Of a DNA stretch of 64,000 bases, positions 9,809 through 17,101 are shown in pieces (the stretch's first letter is position 1; each line of letters opens with the position of its first letter). A program made the position numbers and the translations under genes. The notes beneath the pieces are model-generated. The model was given only the letters and a program-made list of their open reading frames with translations, was not told the origin of the DNA and did no database searches. The DNA lies in contig NZ_NSGE01000005.1 of NCBI RefSeq assembly GCF_002294985.1, positions 77,001 through 141,000 of the forward strand, read 5' to 3'. Source of the DNA: Mesorhizobium sp. WSM3862 (lineage in GTDB: Bacteria > Pseudomonadota > Alphaproteobacteria > Rhizobiales > Rhizobiaceae).

Positions 9809-10705
9809 TCAAAGACTGACTGTTGCCTGTGCCTGCCTGGTCAGCATGAAAGCCTCACGGATCGCGTTTTCCATCCCGTCGATCGCTTCGCCCGTCGCCA
9901 GCGGATTGCGGTGCAGCACCACATTCGAGGAATCGATGTCGCCGAAGCCGTCGGCGGCGGTCAGCTCGCGGCAATCGGGCGGGATGTTGCTGCGCGAGAT
10001 CGGTGCGATCGCCAGGCCAGAAGTGACCGCCAGCGTCAGGCCGCCATTGGTGTCGCTGGTGTAGGCGACGCGGTAGTCGAGGCCGCGCTGCTGCAGCGAC
10101 TTGATCGCGAAGTCCCGGCACCAGCCATTGCGGCTGTAAAGCGCGATCGGCACCGGCCGCTCCTCATGCATGTGATGCAGCGTTGACGTCACCCATACCG
10201 TGGGATCGTGCATCAGCACATCGCCGCCGGAAAAACCTTCCCACTCGAACACCACCGCAAGGTCGAGTTCGCCGGCCGCAAGCGCCCTCACCTGCGAGTC
10301 GGAATGCGCGTAACGCACCGTGACCTCCACGCGCGGGTGGCGTTTGGCGAATTCGCCAAGTGCCCGCGACAAGATCGACCGTCCGTATTCGGCAGGAATG
10401 CCGATGCGCACCAGCCCGCCGAGCGGCGGCGCGACCAGCGATGCCGCCGTCTCGTCGAGCAGCGAGACGATGCGGCGGGCGTTGGCGATCAGCTCGCCGC
10501 CGCGACGTGTCAGCGCCACCCCGCGAGAGCCGCGTTCGAACAGGCTGTCGCCCACCATGTCTTCCAGCTTCTTCATCTGCATGGACACCGCCGACTGGGT
10601 GCGTCCGGCCTTTTCGGCCGCCTTGGTGAAATTGCCGGTCTCGGCCACCGCCACGAAGGTGCGCAGGAGGTCGCTGTCGAGGGTGGGCTTCATCGATGCC
10701 GCCAT
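9809..10705 (-). CDS. LysR-family transcriptional regulator
   Basis: A 298-aa regulator with an N-terminal winged helix-turn-helix (FVAVAETGNFTKAAEKAGRT, then QSAVSMQMKKLE, residues about 14-50) and a LysR substrate-binding domain after residue 90. The start could be the ATG shown or the next Met (MKPTLDSDLL, five codons later). It is divergent from an EamA transporter gene with 177 bp between them, so it is the first candidate to control that transporter. A TTTG-N8-CAAA partial dyad at 10740-10755 may be a LysR contact site. Inducer unknown. Confidence 0.93.
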   Translation of the reverse strand: MAASMKPTLDSDLLRTFVAVAETGNFTKAAEKAGRTQSAVSMQMKKLEDMVGDSLFERGSRGVALTRRGGELIANARRIVSLLDETAASLVAPPLGGLVRIGIPAEYGRSILSRALGEFAKRHPRVEVTVRYAHSDSQVRALAAGELDLAVVFEWEGFSGGDVLMHDPTVWVTSTLHHMHEERPVPIALYSRNGWCRDFAIKSLQQRGLDYRVAYTSDTNGGLTLAVTSGLAIAPISRSNIPPDCRELTAADGFGDIDSSNVVLHRNPLATGEAIDGMENAIREAFMLTRQAQATVSL

Positions 10706-10739
10706 AAGAAATTTTTATTGCTGGTATCATTCCAATTCG

Positions 10740-10882
10740 TTTGCAACATGTCAAACGCCGCAGGATAGTTGCTCTACCCATTGGATATGCGGCCGTGAGA
10801 TTCGGCCGCGGACCAATTCGAAGAGTCCTCACTCGTGCCCGCTGCCCGAAACGGTGGCGGGCTCTTTTTCACTGGAACGAAC
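10740..10882 (+). promoter_or_regulatory. structured 5' leader of the EamA transporter gene, unrecognised class
   Basis: A possible promoter is TTTGCA (10740-10745) and GATAGT (about 10764-10769), which would start transcription near 10775. The transcript would then fold into a hairpin with a perfect 7-bp stem GCGGCCG/CGGCCGC (10789-10795 with 10803-10809), enclosed by an outer ATTGG/CCAAT pairing (10780-10784 with 10813-10817). An intrinsic terminator (separate entry) follows, then GGAACGAAC and the ATG at 10883. Leader RNA plus terminator before a transporter gene is a riboswitch- or attenuator-like layout. It matches no riboswitch class I can recall. Confidence 0.55.
10837..10869 (+). terminator. 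intrinsic terminator in the leader of the EamA gene
   Basis: A 10-bp stem (GCCCGCTGCC with GGTGGCGGGC, two G-U pairs) closes a CGAAAC loop and is followed by TCTTTTTC. It ends only 14 bases before the start codon, so it most likely works as a conditional (attenuating) terminator, not as the end of another unit. Confidence 0.75.
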
Positions 10883-11833
10883 ATGCAGAACCGGATGGTG
10901 CTTGGCATTTTGAGCCTCTGCCTCGGCGTTCTCGTCTTTTCGTTGCAGGACCCGCTGGTGAAGGCGGTTTCGGGCAGCTATCCGGTGACGGAAGTGATGG
11001 CGATCCGCGCCCTCGTGGCGCTGCCGATCCTGGTCGTTATCGTCCAGGCCGATGTCGGCCTGACAGCCTTGCTGTCGAAACGAGCGGGCATGCTGACGCT
11101 GCGCGGCTTCATCCAATTCAGCTCCTACACCGTCTACTATCTGGCGATTGCCGCCCTCTCGCTGGCCGACGCGATAGCGCTCTATTTCATGGCGCCGCTC
11201 TTTATCATGTTGCTTGCCGGGCCTTATCTCGGCGAGCACGTCTCCGGGCGGACGCTGACGACGGTGCTGATCGGCCTCGTGGGAGTGGTCGTGATGTTGC
11301 GTCCGGGCGCCGGATTATTCGACTGGGCGGCACTGCTGTCGCTCGGCTCGGCATTCCTCTACGGGTTCTCGCAGCTGATGGCGCGCCGGATCGGCGAGAC
11401 CGAATCCTCGACGGTGATGGCCTTCTACCAGAACGGCGCCTATCTCACCGGCGCTGTGGCGGTCGCCGCGGTGTTTCATCTTGCCGGCATCACCCATGCG
11501 GGCCACCCGAGCCTCGACTTCCTGGTGCGGCCCTGGGTCTGGCCGGCGCTGCCGGACTTCCTGAAGATGGCGGCCTGCGGCTTCGTTGCCTCCGCCGGCA
11601 TGATCTTGCTGTCGCAGGCCTACCGGATGGCGCCCGCCAACCGGGTCGCAACCTTCGAATACACGGGCATCCTCTGGTCGCCGCTGTGGGGCTTCCTGTT
11701 CTTCGCCGAGATCCCGCGGTCAACGACGGTGCTGGGCGCGGCGCTGATCATCGGCGCCGGTCTGGTTGCACTCAACGGTGAGCGCCGACGCGGCGCAGCA
11801 CCTGCAATCGCAGCGACCGGCGATGCCGTCTAA
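10883..11833 (+). CDS. DMT-family (EamA) transporter
   Basis: A 316-aa membrane protein with about ten hydrophobic helices and the internal duplication of two EamA domains (FSLQDPLVKAV in the first, FFAEIPRSTTVLGAALI in the second). Such proteins export or import small metabolites across the inner membrane; rickettsial relatives carry S-adenosylmethionine, but the substrate here is unknown. The ATG at 10883 with GGAACGAAC upstream is preferred over a GTG 48 bases earlier, which would lie inside the terminator stem. Expression is probably set by the leader RNA and perhaps the divergent LysR regulator. Confidence 0.92.
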   Translation: MQNRMVLGILSLCLGVLVFSLQDPLVKAVSGSYPVTEVMAIRALVALPILVVIVQADVGLTALLSKRAGMLTLRGFIQFSSYTVYYLAIAALSLADAIALYFMAPLFIMLLAGPYLGEHVSGRTLTTVLIGLVGVVVMLRPGAGLFDWAALLSLGSAFLYGFSQLMARRIGETESSTVMAFYQNGAYLTGAVAVAAVFHLAGITHAGHPSLDFLVRPWVWPALPDFLKMAACGFVASAGMILLSQAYRMAPANRVATFEYTGILWSPLWGFLFFAEIPRSTTVLGAALIIGAGLVALNGERRRGAAPAIAATGDAV

Positions 11834-11837
11834 ACGA

Positions 11838-12209
11838 TCAAGCGAAGCAGCTTAATGCCCGTCCGACGCGGGCGCGTATTTCGGCAAGCGTGAACGGCTT
11901 CTGCACGACGTCGAGGATGATGCCGTTCAATTCCTCGGCGCGCTCGCGCTGGTCGGCATAGCCGGTCATCAGCATGATCTTCATGGCCGGAAACTGTTTT
12001 GCCGCCGCGGTCGCCATCTCGATGCCGTCCATCTCCGGCATGCGGATATCGGATACCACGAGATCGTAGCTGCCGCGCTGCTGGCGGATCAGGGTGAGCC
12101 CCTGCGCGCCATCGGCGGCGATGGTGACACTGTGCCCATCACGCTCCAGCGCGCGGGCAGCGAGGGTGCGGACGGATTCATCGTCCTCGACGATCAAAAG
12201 CTTTGCCAT
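11838..12209 (-). CDS. single-domain response regulator (CheY/CpdR-like)
   Basis: A 123-aa stand-alone receiver domain: acidic pair VEDDES (D9, D10), phospho-acceptor Asp54 in VVSDIRMPEMDG, the switch threonine in LMTGYAD and the conserved lysine in VQKPF. There is no output domain, so it must act by protein contact, as CheY, CpdR or DivK do. It differs enough from the classical rhizobial CpdR1 that I do not give that name. It is the last gene of a minus-strand pair with hpt and ends 4 bp from the convergent EamA gene. No partner kinase is visible nearby. Confidence 0.92.
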   Translation of the reverse strand: MAKLLIVEDDESVRTLAARALERDGHSVTIAADGAQGLTLIRQQRGSYDLVVSDIRMPEMDGIEMATAAAKQFPAMKIMLMTGYADQRERAEELNGIILDVVQKPFTLAEIRARVGRALSCFA

Positions 12210-12284
12210 GCCGAGATAGATGCCGCCGAAACGTTGACGTTTTCTGAAAATTTGAAACGTCCATGCGGCCTTTTCGGCGCGACC

Positions 12285-12827
12285 TTACTTGTCCTCTTTC
12301 ACGACCCCGACAAACGGCAATTCCCGGAAAGCATGCGCGACGTCCATGCCGTAGCCGACGACGAAATAATCGGGGCAGTCGAAGCCGACATAATCGGCGT
12401 TGAGCGTGGTCTGGCGGCGCATGCGCTTGTCGAGCAGCACCGCGATGGCGCAGCTCCTGGCGCCGCGCGACAGCATCAGGTCGCGGGTGAAGGAAAGCGT
12501 CTTGCCGGATTCGAGGATGTCGTCGATCAAAAGAACGTCGCGGCCGGCGACCTCGTTGTCGATGTCGCGCAGCACCTTGACCTCGCCGCTTGTGGTGCCG
12601 GCGCCGTAGCTGGAGATGAAGATGAATTCGACCTCGGGCGACAGGCCGACATCGTGCATGGCGCGGATAAGATCGGCGGCAAAGACGAACGAGCCTTTCA
12701 GGATCGATATCACAAGCAGGTCGTGATAGTCGCGCCCGGCGATTTCCTTGGCGAGCTCGAGATTGCGCCGGGCGATCGCCGACGCCGAAAACAGGACCTC
12801 GATGTCCTTGCCGCGTACAACTGGCAT
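12285..12827 (-). CDS. hpt: hypoxanthine phosphoribosyltransferase
   Basis: A 180-aa type I phosphoribosyltransferase, the standard length for Hpt. The PRPP-binding motif VLLIDDILESGKTL is intact, and the N-terminal KGSFVFAADL and the C-terminal YVGFDCPDYFVVGYG are typical of HPRT. It salvages hypoxanthine and guanine to IMP and GMP in the cytosol. The start at 12827 (PVVRGKD) is chosen because GAAGGAAAAAGCT precedes it at proper spacing; the open frame runs 17 codons further upstream without a good ribosome site. Confidence 0.95.
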   Translation of the reverse strand: MPVVRGKDIEVLFSASAIARRNLELAKEIAGRDYHDLLVISILKGSFVFAADLIRAMHDVGLSPEVEFIFISSYGAGTTSGEVKVLRDIDNEVAGRDVLLIDDILESGKTLSFTRDLMLSRGARSCAIAVLLDKRMRRQTTLNADYVGFDCPDYFVVGYGMDVAHAFRELPFVGVVKEDK

Positions 12828-12973
12828 AGCTTTTTCCTTCAGAATCGCCTGCAACGCCGGAAGGGCTAGGTTCATCAATATTCAGGGCAGCCGAACCCAA
12901 AATAGCGGGTTCCGAGAACCGGTGCAGAGCGTACTCAAGCACGTGAGCACCTAAGCGCAGGAAACCACTAATT

Positions 12974-13007
12974 GCAGGCCGGCATCACCTGAATATCGAT
13001 GCACCTA
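12974..13007 (-). repeat. stop-codon-abutting dispersed repeat, copy A
   Basis: On the minus strand the TAG stop of the DUF3426-like gene is followed at once by GTGCATCGATATTCAGG and then TGATGCCGGCCTGC. Close relatives sit in the same position after two other minus-strand genes (19620-19654 and 52954-52988). A small hairpin CAGGT/GCCTG is possible within it. Confidence 0.75.
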
Positions 13008-13646
13008 CCCGGCGAAGGTGACGGATACGGCCTTCACGCCGTTTCTAGGGACATCGAGCCGGCTGGAAAAGCCGAATCTTTCGCCGGGCGCCAGCGAGCG
13101 GTTGGATGTCCCCAACCTGTAGCGGATGACATTGCTGGCATTGTCGGTGACGCGGATCTCGAGCGGCGGCAGCGACTCCGCCCGTACGCCGTCATTGGCG
13201 GCCTCGCCGTCGATGAACAGGATGGGCTTCAGCCCCGAGGCATCGATTCGCGACGTCACACCGGAAATGCTGAGCGCGCTTGCCGGCTGCGCAGCCGCCC
13301 AGAAGGGGCTCTGACGCACCAGGGCATGTCCGCCCGACACCCAGAAAGCCACGAGTGCGGCGCCCACTCCGGCGGCCCAGAAGATTGGATCGCCACGCGA
13401 GGCCGGCCGCGCCGGCGCGGCCTCCGGTTTGCGCAGCATGCCCATGCCAGCGATGGATGGCGTCGAGGGCGCTTGCGGCGGCAACGGCGCCGCAATCGGT
13501 TCCGAACGGGCGGCGAATCGCGGCAGCACCACATAGTCGGCATCGACGACATCGGTGTCGAGGATGACGCGCTCCGGCGCGGCCTTTGTCGCCGTGCCGG
13601 TCATGATTTCGCCGGAAACAGAGCGCGCGGTTCTATCCTCAGCCAT
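13005..13646 (-). CDS. membrane protein with a DUF3426-like C-terminal domain
   Basis: A 213-aa protein with a proline/alanine-rich cytoplasmic region (residues 1-90), one membrane segment (DPIFWAAGVGAALVAFWVSG, about residues 87-106) and an extracytoplasmic beta-rich domain. The domain fits the DUF3426 pattern: L.I.GV, a DGEAANDG block, ...RLGTSNRSLAPGERFGF and a final VSVTFAG. Many Alphaproteobacteria have an MJ0042 zinc-ribbon/DUF3426 protein beside ftsE, but no CxxC zinc ribbon is present here. It is divergent from ftsE and shares the intergenic region with the CtrA box. The ATG at 13646 has GGGG upstream; a TTG at 13688 is possible. Confidence 0.75.
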   Translation of the reverse strand: MAEDRTARSVSGEIMTGTATKAAPERVILDTDVVDADYVVLPRFAARSEPIAAPLPPQAPSTPSIAGMGMLRKPEAAPARPASRGDPIFWAAGVGAALVAFWVSGGHALVRQSPFWAAAQPASALSISGVTSRIDASGLKPILFIDGEAANDGVRAESLPPLEIRVTDNASNVIRYRLGTSNRSLAPGERFGFSSRLDVPRNGVKAVSVTFAG

Positions 13647-13742
13647 TACGGCCCCAGTGCAATCTTCGTTGCTTTTGGGTAAACGCAAATGGTTAACGCT
13701 TCCCCACCGGAACTGCTGTGAAACGTCGAAAGCGCGCAGAAA

Positions 13743-13757
13743 TTAACCAACGATTAA
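13743..13757 (+). promoter_or_regulatory. predicted CtrA-binding box upstream of ftsEX
   Basis: TTAA-N7-TTAA (TTAACCAACGATTAA) is an exact match to the full CtrA consensus of Alphaproteobacteria. It lies 71 bp before the ftsE start and 97 bp from the divergent DUF3426-like gene; a further TTAA half-site is at 13693. CtrA is the cell-cycle master regulator and controls division genes in Caulobacter and Sinorhizobium. Confidence 0.65.
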
Positions 13758-13827
13758 CCATGCCGGCCGATGGTCTTGGCAGAGAACAGGCTGGCGGGAT
13801 GCCGCCTAAGGTTTCAGGTCGCCGAAC

Positions 13828-14487
13828 GTGATCCGCTTCGAAAATGTCGGCCTCCGCTATGGCATGGGTCCGGAGATCCTCCGCGACATTTCCCTGCACA
13901 TTCCGGAGCGCTCCTTTCAGTTCCTGAGCGGCCCCTCGGGCGCCGGCAAGACCACCTTGCTGCGCCTGCTTTTCATGTCGCTGAAGCCGACGCGCGGCCT
14001 GATCACCATTTTCGGCAAGGATCGTTCGCGCATCTCGCGCGGCGAGTTGCCGCTGCTCAGGCGCCGCATCGGCGTGGTGTTCCAGGATTTCCGCCTGCTT
14101 GACCACATGACCACTTACGAGAACGTGGCGCTGCCGTTGCGCGTGCGCGGGCGCGAGGAGGCGAGCTATCGCACCGACGTCGCCGAGCTCCTGAAATGGG
14201 TTGGCCTCGGGGAGCGCATGCATGTGCTGCCGCCGGTGCTGTCGGGCGGCGAGAAGCAGCGTGCTGCGATCGCTCGCGCGCTGATCGAGCAGCCGGAGAT
14301 CCTGCTTGCCGACGAGCCGACCGGCAACGTCGATCCGCCACTGGCGCGCCGGCTGCTGAGGCTCTTCATCGAGCTCAACCGGCTCGGCACCGCCGTGGTG
14401 ATCGCAACCCACGACCTCGGCCTGATGGAGCAGGTCGATGCGCGGCGCATGATTCTCGCCGGCGGAAGGCTGGACGTCTATGACTGA
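13828..14487 (+). CDS. ftsE: cell division ATP-binding protein FtsE
   Basis: A 219-aa ABC ATPase of the FtsE type. Walker A GPSGAGKTT is at about residues 33-41, the Q-loop is in VFQDFRLL, the signature LSGGEKQRAAIARAL near residue 137 and Walker B ILLADEPTGNVD near 155. With FtsX it forms an inner-membrane complex that activates septal peptidoglycan hydrolases through periplasmic coiled-coil proteins. The start is a GTG. Its end overlaps ftsX by 8 bases, so the two are translationally coupled. Confidence 0.96.
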   Translation: MIRFENVGLRYGMGPEILRDISLHIPERSFQFLSGPSGAGKTTLLRLLFMSLKPTRGLITIFGKDRSRISRGELPLLRRRIGVVFQDFRLLDHMTTYENVALPLRVRGREEASYRTDVAELLKWVGLGERMHVLPPVLSGGEKQRAAIARALIEQPEILLADEPTGNVDPPLARRLLRLFIELNRLGTAVVIATHDLGLMEQVDARRMILAGGRLDVYD

Positions 14488-15469
14488 GCTTCCGGCCGAT
14501 CACCTGCACGAGGAAGCCGCCGAGACGCCGGCTGCCGTTCGCCGTGTCCAGCGCAAGATGGCGCCGATCGTGCCGGCGCACAACATCGCCGGCAGAGCCC
14601 TGGTGCTGGTCATCGCCATCATGACCTTCCTGTCCTGCCTGACCTTCGGCGCCGTGACGCTGGTGCGTGACACCGCCTCGGTGTGGGAGAACCAGATCTC
14701 GCGCGAGGCGACGATCCAGATCAAGCCCGTCGAGGGCCTCGACATGGAAGCAGCCCTCGCGCAGGCCTCTGAGATCGCCAGCGAGTTCCCGGGTGTGAAG
14801 GGTACGAGGATCGTCGACCGCGATGCGACGGCGCGCCTTTTGGAGCCGTGGCTGGGCACCGGCCTCAACATCGATGAACTGCCGGTGCCGCGCCTCATCG
14901 TCGTCACCATCGACGAGGCCAATCCGCCCGACTTCGCGGCCATGCGCGCCGCGATCACGCCCAAGCTGCCGAGCGCCGCGCTCGACGACCATCGCACCTG
15001 GGTCGACCGGCTGGTCGCCATGGCGCATACGACGGTGACGATCGGCTTTGCCGTTTTGGCGCTGATATTGTCGGCGACGGTGCTGACGGTGGTGTTCGCC
15101 ACGCGCGGCGCCATGGCCGGCAACGGCCACATCATCGAGGTCCTGCATTTTGTCGGCGCCGAGGCCCGCTTCATCGCGCGCGAATTCCGTTGGCATTTCC
15201 TGGTCACCGGCATGAAGGGCGCCGCCGCCGGAGGTGCCGCCGCTATCTTGGTCTTCATCGTCTTTTCCTGGTGGTCGTCGCGCAACATGGCGACGCCTGA
15301 GGCCGACCAGGCGACCGCGCTGTTCGGCAATTTCGCGATCGGCTCGACCGGCTATCTCGGCGTCGCCCTGATGGTGCTGGTGATCGGCGCGCTGACCGCG
15401 GCGACCTCACATGCCACGGTCGTCGCCTATCTCAGTGAGATCGACATCCGGCAGCCGGAGGCAAGCTGA
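14480..15469 (+). CDS. ftsX: cell division protein FtsX
   Basis: A 329-aa permease-like protein with a long charged cytoplasmic N-terminus, a first membrane helix at about residues 37-60 and a roughly 120-residue periplasmic domain. Three more helices follow (about 185-207, 240-262 and 290-312), the four-helix FtsX/MacB pattern. It transmits the ATPase cycle of FtsE across the membrane to cell-wall hydrolases. It overlaps ftsE and belongs to the same transcript, probably started near the CtrA box. Confidence 0.95.
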   Translation: MTELPADHLHEEAAETPAAVRRVQRKMAPIVPAHNIAGRALVLVIAIMTFLSCLTFGAVTLVRDTASVWENQISREATIQIKPVEGLDMEAALAQASEIASEFPGVKGTRIVDRDATARLLEPWLGTGLNIDELPVPRLIVVTIDEANPPDFAAMRAAITPKLPSAALDDHRTWVDRLVAMAHTTVTIGFAVLALILSATVLTVVFATRGAMAGNGHIIEVLHFVGAEARFIAREFRWHFLVTGMKGAAAGGAAAILVFIVFSWWSSRNMATPEADQATALFGNFAIGSTGYLGVALMVLVIGALTAATSHATVVAYLSEIDIRQPEAS

Positions 15470-15653
15470 TCATGACGCGAAACCAAGTGTGGCGCGAATG
15501 CAAGAGTTGGCAAGTTGGGTTTCCAATGCGACCCGGACCCTACAAGTGCATGATCACGCAAGGGAAACTGCCGTAACGCAATGTGCGCCGTGCTATCTAT
15601 GAAAGGCGACGTTTCAGAGTTAACCATTGGATGTTTTCAGGATTAACCTGGGG

Positions 15654-16382
15654 ATGATGGACGCGCGGGACTCGATCGGAACGGCTGGACGGATGCCAGC
15701 GGCGCTTACGCGCGGTGCTGCGTCTGCAAGAACCGGTCGTCTCAGATTTGCGCTTCGTCTCTGCGGTTTCTTCGTGCTTGCCCTGCTGGCGCTTTTCGCC
15801 GGCGGCTTCGGCTGGTTTGCCGACAAGGTCAGCAACATGACGACGCCGGTCAATCCGGCCAGGGCCGACGCAATCATCGTGCTCACCGGGGGCCAGTCGC
15901 GACTCGACGCCGCCATGGATCTGCTGGCATCAGGCAAGGGCGAGCGGCTCTTGATCAGCGGTGTTCACCCCACCGCCAGCCGCCGCCAATTGCAAGCGGC
16001 AATGGGCGGCGACAAGCAGTTGTTCTCCTGCTGCGTCGACATCGACCGCGCCGCGCTCGACACGATCGGCAATGCCGAGGAGAGCGCCAAATGGGTGGAA
16101 AGCCACGCCTATGGCAGCATCATCGTCGTCACCAACAACTACCACATGCCGCGCAGCCTGCTCGAGATGGGCCGGCTGCTGCATGGCGCGCGGCTTGAGC
16201 CCTATCCGGTGGTCAACAACAAGCTCGGCAATGGCAGCTGGCTGACCAAGCCGGAAGCGCTGCGCGTGCTGCTCACCGAATACAGCAAATATGTGCTGGC
16301 GCTGGCGCGCGGCATCGTCCCGCTTCGGCCGACCACCGAGGGCGTCACGCTCGCCGAAGCCTCTACGGTGAGCAAGAACTAA
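15654..16382 (+). CDS. YdcF/SanA-family (DUF218) membrane protein
   Basis: About 242 aa, with one N-terminal membrane helix (about residues 33-55, FFVLALLALFAGGFGW) and a DUF218 domain outside. Typical blocks are ADAIIVLTGG, RLLISGV, the SA.NA-like IGNAEESAKW and VTNNYHMPRS. Relatives (ElyC, SanA, YdcF) act in envelope integrity and antibiotic tolerance, with unclear chemistry. The start could be either ATG of the pair at 15654/15657; a TTG at 15627 is also open. Two TTAACC sites precede the gene but lack CtrA spacing. Its stop overlaps the stop of the convergent PNPOx gene by 4 bases. Confidence 0.85.
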   Translation: MMDARDSIGTAGRMPAALTRGAASARTGRLRFALRLCGFFVLALLALFAGGFGWFADKVSNMTTPVNPARADAIIVLTGGQSRLDAAMDLLASGKGERLLISGVHPTASRRQLQAAMGGDKQLFSCCVDIDRAALDTIGNAEESAKWVESHAYGSIIVVTNNYHMPRSLLEMGRLLHGARLEPYPVVNNKLGNGSWLTKPEALRVLLTEYSKYVLALARGIVPLRPTTEGVTLAEASTVSKN

Positions 16383-16999
16383 GCTTCGCCAGACGCGCTG
16401 TTGCGCAGGCGTGCGATCTCCTGCTCCAGACCGGCAATGCGTCTATCCCGCTCGGCAAGCGCCGCGGCCACATCCGCCGCCTCGAAGCGCTGCGGAATGT
16501 GCTGCGGGCAATTTGCATCCCAGGCCGTGACGCTGAGCAGGATCGCCTGCTCTGGCCGCGCCTTGTAGTTGGCCGGCATCAGCCTCGCCGTCAGCTCCGC
16601 ATCGTCCTCGACGACGCGCGCTGTGCCCCAGATCTTGATGCGCTGCCGAAGCATGTAGTCGATCAGGAACAGGAAGGCCTGGGCATTGTCCGCAAGATTG
16701 CCCTGGGTGATGAACTGCCGGTTCCCCGAGAAATCGGCAAAGCCGATCGTATGCCCGTCCAGCACCTTCAGGAAGCCGGCTGGCCCGCCGCGATGCTGAA
16801 CATAGGGTTGACCTCCGCCATTGGCTGTCGCCAGGAACACGCTGGTCTGCGCCTCGATGAAGGCGGCGAGGTCGGGCGTGATCGTCGCCCGCCAGCCGCC
16901 GCGCTCCTCGACCCGCGCATAAGATGCGCGCGAGCCCTTGCGGGACTGGATGGCCTTGACCGTAGGGGTAAAGGCGACGTCGCTGGTGAAGGCGTCCAT
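16379..16999 (-). CDS. pyridoxamine 5'-phosphate oxidase-family flavoprotein
   Basis: A 206-aa protein with the split-barrel fold: AFIEAQTSVFLATANGGGQPYVQHRGGP is a strong match to the FMN-binding start of PNPOx-like proteins (seen as 'FLATA..G.P....RGGP'), followed by IGFADFSGNRQFITQGNL. The C-terminal 25 residues form a short charged coiled coil. The likely role is FMN-dependent reduction or oxidation of a small molecule; it is not the vitamin B6 enzyme PdxH. The ATG at 16999 has GAGGA 8 nt upstream. It is divergent from a LysR regulator, with a 10-bp inverted repeat in between. Confidence 0.88.
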   Translation of the reverse strand: MDAFTSDVAFTPTVKAIQSRKGSRASYARVEERGGWRATITPDLAAFIEAQTSVFLATANGGGQPYVQHRGGPAGFLKVLDGHTIGFADFSGNRQFITQGNLADNAQAFLFLIDYMLRQRIKIWGTARVVEDDAELTARLMPANYKARPEQAILLSVTAWDANCPQHIPQRFEAADVAAALAERDRRIAGLEQEIARLRNSASGEA

Positions 17000-17038
17000 G
17001 GCGGCGGTCCTCTGCCAAAGTGGAACGACATGTAGCCC

Positions 17039-17096
17039 CTTCCGAAATCCGGAGGTAGAAGGCATAGTTGCAATCCATCCTTCCACATTTCGGAAG
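17039..17096. promoter_or_regulatory. inverted repeat between divergent PNPOx and LysR genes (probable operator)
   Basis: CTTCCGAAAT (17039-17048) and ATTTCGGAAG (17087-17096) are perfect inverted copies separated by 38 bp. One arm ends 5 bp before the LysR start codon. LysR-type regulators commonly bind two dyad half-sites over a divergent promoter, so this is the probable binding site of the regulator encoded next to it. Confidence 0.65.
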
Positions 17097-17101
17097 AATA
17101 G

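Noticed and set aside
15620..15646. Two TTAACC sites before the YdcF gene as a CtrA box
   Set aside because: Their spacing (23 bp start to start) does not fit TTAA-N7-TTAA.
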